NCBI GenBank assembly: GCA_011800805.1
Contig: MPNW01001199.1
Location: 12,730-34,689 of the forward strand
DNA: 21,960 nucleotides
Source of the DNA: Hirudo medicinalis
Taxonomy: Eukaryota > Annelida > Clitellata > Hirudinida > Hirudinidae
Direction: 5' to 3'
Part shown: positions 9,354 through 18,600 of the stretch, in pieces
Layout of the letters: the number at the start of each line of letters is the position of its first letter
How positions within the stretch are numbered: position 1 is the stretch's first letter
The notes under the pieces: model-generated
The model's database searches: none
What the model was told of the DNA's origin: nothing
The model's input: only the letters and a program-made list of their open reading frames with translations
Program-made: the position numbers and the translations under genes

Positions 9354-12300
9354 GTAATGATAATAATATTAATAATGATAATAATGTAATTATTATTATG
9401 GCAATAATGTTATTGATAAACATTTAAGTACACTTAACCATGGCCTCAACAACCTCCCAGTGAATGTTTAACGACTTCTTACAAACCACCCACAGGATAC
9501 TTCTTGTACGACTTCATCGACATCGTCGTCAGCGGTCGCCTGGGCAAGATGTGGGAGGTCGTGCCCCACCATGTGGCCGTGAGTGCTTTTCGAGCGTTGC
9601 GATGATGGATGACATTAATCACGATGCTTTGGTTCAGTTTATCTGAGCGTTGCGTTCGTTCGCAACCCTTCGTCGTCGTCGTCGCCATGACGACCACGAC
9701 ATCTTTCGAGCGTTTCACGAAGTCGCATCGTTCGCGAGTGCGGATTTTAGGTTGACGTCGGGAAAAAACCCCGAACGAAATCGAGAAAGTCCGATCGGCC
9801 TCCATTATCCCGACCACGATTTCACCCAATCACCTGCCCGGGACGACCGTAGGTCGAGCTTTGTTGCGTGATTACGGTCCTAGTTTTTACGCCGATTTCA
9901 ACAGATGTTCCAAAACCTAAAGATCGCAGTCATTTCATCGTCTGACGTTTCGACGGGTTACTAAACGACCTCGAATCTGTTTTGTGGCGTTTTCCCCCCC
10001 TCCCCACTCTTCGCTCTATCGATCGTGAATTGATTTTATGCCTTCGACGATCGTCGTTCGTTCGATTTCCAAGGTTACGATGTTTTACAGTTTGTAGTCG
10101 TCCGCTCGACGAGTTCTTCCTGCAAATCACGACGTGGATGTCGACGATAATGCGATCATGCGAATGGCATCGCAGACGACGTTCTTATCCATAGTTTGAT
10201 GTTTCTTTAAAATATGCTATTCACGATCGTCATTTTGACTGCGTCGTCGTAATCACCGTTGTCATCGTCGTCGCATTACGTCGCCAGTCGTAAATAAGAC
10301 TAATCCAAACGAGGCAAGGATTAAGGACGGACGTGCTGATGTTAGAAAAAGAGAATGTGACGTCGACAAGGGTTTCAGTCCCTGATTTGGGGGAACAGAT
10401 GTCATCTGTGTCATTGGTTTCGATCATCAGTTAAACATGACCATTTTGTTGGAACATTGTATAGTTATTATCATTATTATTGTTGTTGTTACTTTTATTT
10501 GTTTATCATTAATTATTTAATTATCATTAATTATTGCTTCATATTTAACTCATACCATCATCATCGTCATCGTCAGGTCAGTAGTAATGGTTACGTGGCA
10601 ATAGTCAAGTAAAAGTAACTGAAACCCGAATGCAATTTTCCTGGCGGTCACATTTGGTGAGCATTCACGACCTGGTTTGATATCGTTTCACAACTTGACA
10701 GATCATTGTTGTTATCATCATCATCATCATCATCATCATCAACTTGACTAGTTACGTTAGCCGTCCCATCGATATTTTCGATTGTCATTGCCTTCGTCGA
10801 GCTCGTTGCAACCTGCTCTCGACTCGTCGTCGACTTATCTCTTGTCGTAGTCAGCCGTGTCAACCACTCGATTGCACTGACCTTCACTGCCCTCGTTGAA
10901 CTATCAATCGACTGTTATTCCATGGATTGAAAGCATATTTCAACAATGATATTTATAAGGTCCTGATTGGTTCGAACAGGTGGCTGGCATGTTCTTCTAC
11001 AACGTCGTCGAAAGTCGTTGCGTCGCGTACAACGTCGTCGCCCTGCTGTCGGAAGTCAACACCATCTTCCTTCACTCCAGGAAGCTGCTCCAGATGTCAG
11101 TAATTGTAATGATGATGATGATGATGATGATGATGAGGGAGTGGATATTTAAAATACCATCAGTGACTGATGCTGGCGATGATAGCATCAGAAATGGTGA
11201 TGATAACATCAGTCATGATAACATCGGCAGTTTCAACGATAATGATAGTGGCAGGAGTGATATGCACACTGATTAAACCATTAGCGTGGTGGTCATGATA
11301 GTAGTGACCATGAGTGGGTCTTTCAGTTATTTTGGAATCTCATCTCGAGACATATGCGTGCATGTCGTCATGTGTCTCGTCAGACGTTCCAGCTACGTCA
11401 TCAGGTGATGAATATTCATGAGCTCATTAGAAGTCGATTGCAAGATTGATGGTCATGTGATTAATTGAAAAATAGTCTTAATATAATCGTAATTAATAAA
11501 TAATATTAATAATAATAAGTAATGATAATAATGATGACAATATTAATAATTGATAACAATAAGTAATGATAATAATAATTAATAATGATAACAATAATAA
11601 TAATAATTAATAATGTAATAAACAACGGGGCTTAATTTATTGTTTATTGTTGGATGTATTCAGTAAATATTCAGTTAACAACTGAGTGGTATTACCTGTA
11701 AATACCACGCTTACGTAATAATCCTGTTGCCAGTTATTACGTAACGATCAGTTGCATGATTATTCGCTGAATAGGAAAGTTCTTCAATGTCAAGTATTCT
11801 AGTGGGATTCTGTAATTTACAAGTGGGCTGTTTGTGCTGTAATAATACGTCGACGCCGTGGAGCAAAAAGATAGTGAATATAACGAAAACCAATTAATCA
11901 TAAACGTAACTACAAAAATTAATTAATGGCATTTTTCAGGGTTATATTAATAATAATAGTAACAATACTGTTTTAAACTTATCGGTTAATTTTAAACCGT
12001 CGAAAGTTCAACAGCACCGACCAATTATGATCTCATTCTTTCAGGCACAATTGGCCGTTCGACCACTGGTTGTACAAGCTGAACTCTGCCCTCAACCTCC
12101 TGACCTTTCTGTCCTGTCGCTTCCTCGGGATAACGTGGATCGTCTACGGGATGTTCGTCTACTACGAGAGGGTGTCGCGGATATACCTGTGGGTGCTCGG
12201 TGCGGCCATGTTCGTCATGTGGGTCACCAACGTTCTCCTCTTCTGGAGACTTCTCCAGAGCGATGTCATCAGGCCTTACCTGAAAGGGTCACAAATCCAG

Positions 12301-12951
12301 CAGGTCAAAGGTCATTCTTCTGACCATAAAGGGGCGCAACGTGAAAATGTCGTCGCCAGTGATAAGGTCCACAGCAATCATATCACTAGCATGAACGATG
12401 ACTATGAATTGAGGAAGAGAAACAGGCCAACGAAAATCGCTGCCGATGCCGACATCACCGATGTCGGAGCGGATAGCTCAGAAGTCCCCAATCAAAATGC
12501 CAAAACCAAGGCTGGGCAGCAAGGTTTAAAATCTGACAACTCCCTCAAAGAACTCGGTGCCAAAAGTTCGGCGCCTGGGTCTACCCGTGACGACGACCTT
12601 GAAGTTTGCCAAGATGATGTCACCAACGATGACGACCGACTTGTGACAGTGAACGGTGAGTCGTCCTCATTCGAAGGTGAAATTCAGAGTTCATTGTTCA
12701 CGGAAGCCAGTGACATTCTTGGCGGTCGTTTGCCCCGGTCAAATGGTGACCACGATGAAGGCATGGTCGATCCTTCGGGCAACGAGAAAGCTTCACCTGC
12801 CCTTCACCCGGGCACCCTGCGAAGGCAAAGTCGGATTTTGTCGTGGGAAGTTCCCCAAAAATCGGCAACGGAGAGCTGGCGGGACACGGGCAGGCTTGAT
12901 CGAAGCCCCCGATCGGCCGCCGGATTGTCGAGCACGAGATGTCGGTCCTAA
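7952..12951 (+). CDS. tlcd1/2: TLCD1/TLCD2-type six-pass TLC-domain membrane protein, long tail
   Basis: Five exons: 7952-8163, 8672-8754, 9496-9578, 10980-11095, 12045-12951. They total 1,401 nt, or 466 residues, with phases 2, 1, 0, 2 matching at every junction. The TLC domain is collinear with human TLCD1: DDTWKWRNLFISWIHALIVG (46-65), STGYFLYDFIDIVVSG (97-112), the VVPHHVAGMFF block with the paired His at 123-124, and SEVNTIFLHSRKLL near 150-163. Hydrophobic segments lie at about 15-35, 53-70, 85-111, 127-160, 179-203 and 210-234. TLCD1/2 and worm FLD-1 limit incorporation of polyunsaturated acyl chains into phospholipids and act at the plasma membrane. ATG 7952 is the first ATG of its frame. 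Human TLCD1/2 are about 250 residues; this protein adds about 220 polar residues. Confidence 0.9.
8798..8945. repeat. Cluster of ATCGATT/GATCGAT motifs in TLCD intron 2
   Basis: Within about 150 bases the words CGATTGACGATC, ATCGATT and TCGATCAA recur in both orientations, for example TTGACGATCAATCGA. Many are near-palindromes. They look like a decayed tandem or inverted repeat. No function is visible. Confidence 0.5.
9060..9425. repeat. AT-rich intron with long TAA/TGATAA microsatellite
   Basis: From 9060 to 9200 the intron is TTAATTAA-rich. From 9221 to 9420 it is an imperfect (ATA)n/(ATG)n array with GATAATAATA units. It lies about 70 bases before the acceptor of TLCD exon 3. Open frames here are poly-Leu or poly-Ile artefacts. 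Confidence 0.85.
9640..10440. other. CpG-rich segment inside TLCD intron 3
   Basis: In contrast to the other introns, this 800-base stretch is rich in TCG, CGA and GTCGTCG words, for example TTCGTCGTCGTCGTCGCC and GATCGTCGTTCGTTCGAT. Both strands carry short open frames (the longest, 9479-9829 minus, runs antisense through exon 3), but none shows a recognisable domain or convincing splice borders. It could be an unrecognised exon cluster, a regulatory CpG region or old repeat sequence. Confidence 0.35.
10485..10745. repeat. ATT then ATC microsatellites in TLCD intron 3
   Basis: TTATTATTGTTGTTG and TTATCATTAATTATT low complexity is followed near 10556-10576 and 10715-10742 by short (ATC)n runs of about seven to nine units. 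These are typical of the whole window. Confidence 0.7.
11107..11141. repeat. (GAT)n microsatellite just after the exon 4 donor
   Basis: About ten GAT triplets begin 12 bases after the GTCAGT donor of TLCD exon 4. Behind it, to about 11280, comes degenerate GATGATA/CATCAG sequence. Confidence 0.8.
11490..11625. repeat. TAA/TGATAA-rich intron segment
   Basis: Imperfect AATAATGATAACAATAAT repeats lie in TLCD intron 4. There is no coding potential. Confidence 0.75.
12275..12951 (+). CDS. tlcd1/2: Polar C-terminal tail of the TLCD1/2-type protein
   Basis: After the last membrane segment (LLFWRLLQSDVIRPYLKG) the frame stays open for about 220 residues without any hydrophobic stretch. The first part is Lys/Arg/Asp mixed, the middle is acidic and Ser-rich (NDDDRLVTVNGESSSFEGE), and the end is basic with TLRRQSRILSW, an RRxS site of the PKA type. 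I know of no domain here. It is probably cytosolic and disordered. The coding run and its codon-like third-position GC continue to the stop, so I read it as real coding sequence rather than read-through. Confidence 0.75.
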
Positions 12952-13555
12952 GGCTTCGTTTCACGCCTAGTTTTTCGAGCGGAACCGACCGCAGATCTGC
13001 TTTGGATTTGACTTTTTCAGCGGACGTGTTATCGATGCCGGTCGGTGCATCGTCGACGTCGTAATCGCCGCAGACGTCGTATCGTAACGTATTCCAAATG
13101 CGGTGTAACTTTTCGCCGCAAAGTTTTCCACCCACTAAAAGGTCGAGGATGAGTTAGCCGGAGTGCATCCGCTCTCTGCACGTGCTTTCCTAAGCATTTT
13201 CGTGCGTTCGGTTTTCTGATATTTTCGAGGAGACATTTTTTGGGGATCGTCTTCGTCGTTGTCGTGTCGTCGTCACAGTCGACGTCCGAGGTCGTTCGAA
13301 ATCACGACGAAAGAAATTAGCGACCGCTCGGAAATCAAACGTTTGTCGGTTTTTCATTCGAAATCCTGCGAACTGCCGAGAGGAATCGCCGACTCCGTTT
13401 CGGTTTCTAGGTTTCACTTTCCGTTGCGAGATTTCGGTCCCGGATTACGATCGTCCGATTAAGAATTATTTTAATACATTCGATTGCCTTGCTTTTGCAT
13501 CCTGTTTTCTCATTTGATGCCATCGAGTGTTAGTTTTTAATTGCAATAATTATTA
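12952..13555 (+). other. 3' flank of the TLCD gene, CpG-rich
   Basis: About 500 bases after the TLCD stop stay CpG-rich (GTCGACGTCGTAATCGCCG, GTCGTCGTCACAGTCGACG) before the sequence turns AT-rich near 13460. It is probably the 3' untranslated region. I found no AATAAA between the stop and 13555. Antisense open frames here (12698-13135 and 13190-13417 on minus) lack recognisable content. Confidence 0.5.
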
Positions 13556-13880
13556 TCAAGCATATTATTATTATAATCATGCATATTATTATCATTATTG
13601 TTATATTTATTATTATTATTATTATAATCATGCATATTATTATCATTATTGTTATATTTATTATTATTATTATTATTAACATGCATATTATTATCATTAT
13701 TGTTATTATTTATTATTATAATCATGCATATNATCATTATTGTTATATTTATTATTATTATTATTATAATCATGCATATTATTATCATTATTGTTATATT
13801 TATTATTATAATCATGCATATTATTATCATTATTGTTATATTTATTATTATTATTATAATTATTATCGTGCACATTATAA
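13555..13880. repeat. AT-rich minisatellite with CATGCATATTATTATCATT core, contains an N
   Basis: Six or so copies of a 30-50 bp unit are present. The core is ATCATGCATATTATTATCATT followed by ATTGTTATATT and a variable (ATT)n run that accounts for the length differences. One copy at 13723-13741 carries the only N of the window (13732), exactly where the other copies read TATT. Confidence 0.9.
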
Positions 13881-14889
13881 TTTGTAATATTATTTAAGTG
13901 CCACATAGTTGTTATTTGTTCAACCATCCAAAGCCAACCGCAGAGGCTACTACTGTTGTCCTCCATCTCGTCGGTGATTCCGACCGACGGCCGTGTCCTT
14001 CATGATTCCAAATTCCTCGAGGTTCTTCCAGCCACCCTTCCTCCCGCTGGATGAAACTCCCTTTCGAGCCGGCCGGAGTCCCCGAAACATCTTCCAACTT
14101 CTGGCCGATTTCTGTCGAAAACGACAAGGACCGATCGAGAAGAGGGGAACTCGTGCCAAAAGATCTATGTTATTAATAGGCTCGTCGGAAACTCCTTTGT
14201 TTTGACGGCTTTCATTTCAAAAATGAAGCTTAGGTTCTTCTTAATTTCAAATCTTTTATATTTAGGCTTTTATGAAATGCTTTCCTGAATGTCGTGGTCT
14301 CGTTAGGTGCGTCCGCCCGCCCGACAGGGTCCTTTCGTAACCTCCCGCACGAAGAATCCACGACCTCCGATCTGTCGCGATGTCGATCTCGAGGCAGGCA
14401 AACACTTCGATGAGCTCCTGACATTTTCACTCCACTTGCAGGACTGACTCACCTCTGACTTTAGAAGTCGATCAAGTGGGCGATGAGTGTTAGATGTGCT
14501 AGCATTATGTTATGGATTAATTTTTATCATTATTATTATTATTATTATAGAATGTAATCATATGTATGATTATCCAGTCGTTGGTCCACCACGAGCATTG
14601 TGATCCTCGTTCATCTCAGTGAATCTCATCACAGTGGAGAGATCTCGCAACGTTCGGCACAACATCTTTAATCACTCTGATCTCGTCATCATCGTCATCA
14701 TTACATCATCATCAATACCATCGCCATCATCATCATAACCGTCATACTCATTACGTCATCGCAATCAATGTACTGGGTTGCACTCGTTACCCTTTCCACG
14801 GCATATTCGCAGTCACTTCCGCTCGACCACCCGCGTTTCAATCTCAACCGTGACGAGGAATGTCACGTCATTCCGTGTCACGTCAGTGG

Positions 14890-14897
14890 TATATAAA
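14890..14897 (+). promoter_or_regulatory. TATA-like box TATATAAA
   Basis: A full TATATAAA lies in otherwise mixed sequence, 638 bases before the PARP gene start codon and on the same strand. If used, transcription would begin near 14920 and the 5' untranslated region would be long or contain an intron. AT-rich surroundings make chance matches common. Confidence 0.3.
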
Positions 14898-14929
14898 ATC
14901 GCATCTCGGCGTTAACTTTCTCGTTGCAT

Positions 14930-15018
14930 TTTGACATTCTTAAGATCCCATTTGCAAGATCCCATTTTGACATTCTTAAGATCCCATTGTGACATTTGCA
15001 AGATCCAATTTTGACATT
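14930..15018. repeat. Short tandem repeat of TTGACATT and AAGATCCCATT blocks
   Basis: The words TTTTGACATTCTTAAGATCC and TTTGCAAGATCC alternate, giving two near copies of a roughly 50-bp unit followed by a truncated third. They start just after the position expected for a transcription start from the TATA box at 14890. Confidence 0.7.
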
Positions 15019-15409
15019 CGTCCGACGGGTTTCAGACCCCAGGCTTCGGACTTGCGTCACACGGTGCTCGTGGTCGTCTGCTTTTCGACCTCCGACACGC
15101 ACCTCTTACGAACACATCTCTACCTGTTCGTTGAGTTGTTGTTAGCGTTTCGTACCTCCTTGTGAATGCATGCACCTGTTTAATGCTTCCTTTCTGTGTG
15201 CTCAAAGTTGAGTGGTATGCATGCCTGTATTGGTGTTGGTATTGTTGTTATTGTTACTGTTATTATTATTTATTATTATTGTTATTATTATTATAATGCT
15301 TTTATACGTCCAACGAATAGAGCTCTTCTACTTCCTGGCACTCAATTTCTACCTTCTTCGTCGTTTACTTCTTCCGTTGGTTCTCACTTTTCGCTTGAAT
15401 TTCTAAGAC

Positions 15410-15442
15410 CGTTATTATTTTATTATTATTTATTATTGTTTC

Positions 15443-15476
<34 letters not shown>

Positions 15477-15515
15477 TCTTTATTATTATTATTATTATTT
15501 CATTATTTATTTTGA
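15410..15515. repeat. (TTA)n microsatellite just before the PARP gene start
   Basis: TTATTATTATT with two short interruptions (TTGTTTCTG, TTTCTT) ends 12 bases before the in-frame stop that precedes ATG 15528. If the start is right, this array is 5' untranslated or proximal promoter sequence. Confidence 0.8.
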
Positions 15516-15527
15516 ACGAAACATCGA

Positions 15528-15610
15528 ATGGTCGCCTTTCAGCAGTTGAAGTGGCCGCCATCCGTTTCCGTCGCCGTGACCTTTGAACCGGGGCAACAAC
15601 CGGGTTGGAG
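15528..15610 (+). CDS. Candidate first coding exon of the PARP/UBA-like gene
   Basis: It reads MVAFQQLKWPPSVSVAVTFE and on to PGQQPGW, then ends in phase 2 at GGAG|GTCGGT, the same donor hexamer as nwk exon 6. Joining to exon 2 at the TTTCAG acceptor 16466-16471 gives a continuous frame into FPKPPTLRLRI just before the catalytic domain. The Pro/Trp-rich composition resembles linkers in front of PARP domains. The following intron of 861 bases contains an AATAAA at 15895, so a short alternative transcript ending there is possible. Confidence 0.5.
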
Positions 15611-18600
15611 GTCGGTCGTCGATCGGCCATTGGTCTTTTCTTTCACGCTAGTAACGATGACCCCGTCTATTTTCCGCTTCGATGTTTGAGTGACGATGAT
15701 GGAAAAGTTCACGCATCATTGAACATTTCCATAAGAATTAAGGCACTGATGCATGAACTTTTCCGGAGTTCCAAATCCAGGGCGCGTGTTTTATTTTTGG
15801 CGATTCTTCCATTTTCGGACGACGCGAGCTGTCTGTCGGTCGACTCTTCTGTATTTTTCTAGTTTTTCGATCGTACATTGTGATATTTAACGATAATAAA
15901 CTACGAGTGCGTGTAATTGGATTTATTATTATTATTATTTTTATTATCATTATTATTATTATTATTATCATTATTATTATTATCATTATTTTTATTAATA
16001 TCATTATTACTACTAGTAGTAGTAGAAGTCTATCGCAACTGATATTATTTATAATTTACCCGCCATTGATCATTTCGTTACTTCTACGAGCATGACAATA
16101 AAAGTGAAAATTGGGTAAAGCCTTGAAAGTTACAGGTGGTAGGAATGGTAGCGGGTCTCGGACTTCCTATGTTACGACTTGAGGGACTTCGAGGTGGTGT
16201 GGCTTTGGCGCAGGCCCATCAGTTAACCAGCCAGTCCTTGGTGACTAATTCCCACTAGACGAGTCATTAATAAAATTAACGTAATCAGTTTTGCAAAATT
16301 TAATTATGCTAATAACGTGATAATAACTGCAATGGAATGCAAGTAATTTGTAAACTCAAGATGTACTCAAAAGAAATATAGAAATTTAGGTTTGTTTACG
16401 TTGGAAATTCCATTCTGATTTTCTTCGCTCGGTTCTGCTGTCGTCCGATTGTGTCGTCGGTTTAGTTTCAGTGGATTTCCAAAACCTCCTACGCTCCGAT
16501 TGAGAATAATGATGACCGGCGAGGTTGATCAACACGAACCTCTTTACCAATCCGTGAAAAATCGTTTCCAGGAGTCCGGGATGAGGTTGACAAAGATGGC
16601 CGAGGTGGAAAGAAGTACCGACGCGGATCTGTTTGAGCAGGAGAAGAGGATAATGCTGGAACATCTCAAGATGAAAGTCGGAGGTTGGCACTAATTGTGG
16701 TGGTCTCGAGATGATGATGATGATAATGCTAACCATGGTGACAATGAGGCTGTCATTTTAATGGTGGTGATGGTGTTTGGAAAGCATGAAGACATCGACC
16801 TTACCAATTCAACCAATTTAAGATGACACCCCAAAAATTGATGACCTCCGAATCCTCGACCTTTACCACGGCACGAGCGAAAGTCCGGAGCAGATTCTGA
16901 ACGAAGGGCTCGACGTTCGGACCCTCAAGCACTTCGGACATTTTGGGAGGGGCATTTACTTCAGGTGGGAGGGGCTTGTTTGAATAATTTTCAGCAATCC
17001 AATCAACTATTCGTTGGTTTTGTACTAATTTTTGTGTTTAAAACTATTTTTATCATTATCTTTTAATAATCATCTCCTAATGAATATGCATGGTAATTGT
17101 GCACCATACCTGAACGGGCCAAAGTGGCATTCAGCCATCTTTCTCTTCCAGCGACGACCCCGCATTTGCCAGGGTGGAAGCGGAGTCAAGTGGAGGTTCA
17201 AAGGTCATATACAGGTGTAAGGTCATCATAGGAAATTCCAAGGTGAGAATCCATTTTGTAATTATTAATAATTATTACAAATAATTATTTGTAATTACTA
17301 ACTACATTAATATATAATTATGACATATTATTCTGGACATATTCTATCATCTTTTGAAACCAATAAGCACGACGTTTAGACCAGGAAGCTGAATTTTTGA
17401 TTTATTTATTAAATGATGAATAATTGATGAGGTCATTATCATTTGGTATGATGATGGTGCCGTCTCATCTCAGTATCGGTAGGGCGCTCAAAATATCTGC
17501 CTGGGTTTCTCATCCGTCCAGGTCTACCCACCGGGGGAGACCGACCCCTACCTGACGAGGGAACCGAGGGAGCTCGTCGACGGAAAGAAGGTGACTTATG
17601 ACTCGGCAGAGGTGATTCAGTCCTGAGTTGTTTTTGTGTCATGTGTCATCATGATTAAATATTGTTGTTGTTGTTGTTGTTTTTTGGGCTGTTGTCATTA
17701 GTATTGTCATTATTACGGCTGCAATAAATGTTATTTTTATCTTTACCTGTATTGATAGATGTCGTCTTCATCGTTACCTGTATTGATAAATGTCGTCTTC
17801 ATCTTTACCTGCTCACCACATTTGCATCCACCCGTTCATTCCCGAACCAAGGGCAACATCTCGGGCTTCACTCAGTTCGCGGTCTACGAGAAGAGGAGGA
17901 TCCTCATCCAACACTTGCTCGGCTACGAGGCCGACGGGCCGCCGCCTCCCCTCCTGCCGATCCCAGAGAGGCCTGGAAAGGTAGGAAGCCCCTTTTGACC
18001 CTAAGACCTTCAGGGTATTAGGATGATTGGTCATGGGTTGGGTTTGCCCCGTGATTCTGTGGATTTGTGTGCTTTTGTTCAATGCGTGCGTAATCGAAAG
18101 ACATTCGTGTAATTCTGGAGTGTTTGTAATGATGGGGGGTCGACAATCCCCACGAACGACCGATTGAATGCAAGGAAACGATCAATCGATTGACAGCAGG
18201 ATGCGACCAGCGACCAGAGTTCCTCGAGCGACAGAGAAGTTTCGAACGGTTCCTCTGACGACTCCTGCTTCCACACTCCCGAAGAAGATGAGAGCTCATT
18301 GATCGAAAAGGAGAGGAAGAAGAAGAAGAAGAAGAGGACGAGGAGTAAGAGTTGTCGTTCTTTCGTCGGTGCTATTTTTGGGTTGACGAGCTGTTGATCG
18401 TTGCCATTAAAATTGCTGTTGCTGTTGGTCAACGTTGTTGATGATTTTCCAAACAGAGATGAAGACGCAGATGGATCCGAACGGAGTGGTTAGATCTGCA
18501 CTCAACCACCTGGTATGAGGATGATGATAGTGGTGGTGACGGTGGTGGTGATTATGATGTTGTCGATGATGATGGTGGTGGAGATGATTATGTTGATGAT

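Larger units (their letters stand above)
13881..15527. other. Intergenic region between TLCD and PARP genes, unresolved CpG islands
   Basis: Most of the 1.6 kb is low complexity (ATT at 14527-14550, ATC at 14688-14750, TTA at 15250-15295 and 15410-15515). Three CpG-rich islands (13965-14190, 14290-14430, 15015-15115) have open frames on both strands. Examples are plus-strand SPRNIFQLLADFCRKRQGP at about 14080 and DVDLEAGKHFDELLTFSL at about 14385. None could be joined to a neighbour by good splice sites in matching phase. They may be untranslated exons of the downstream gene, a missed small gene, or chance. Confidence 0.35.

Noticed and set aside
12698..13135. 145-residue minus-strand open frame overlapping the TLCD tail
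   Set aside because: It is the antisense shadow of a GC-rich coding exon, with no recognisable domain and no start context; the plus-strand reading continues a verified multi-exon frame.
15543..15610. A UBC- or RWD-like reading of the PARP N terminus (SVSVAVTFE ... FPKPPTLRL)
   Set aside because: The strand and Pro pattern is suggestive, but the segment is far too short for either fold; a plain linker is likelier.
17813..18432. Minus-strand frames at 17813-18082, 18018-18299 and 18079-18432
   Set aside because: They are shadows of PARP exons 6 and 7 and their intron, with no splice support.
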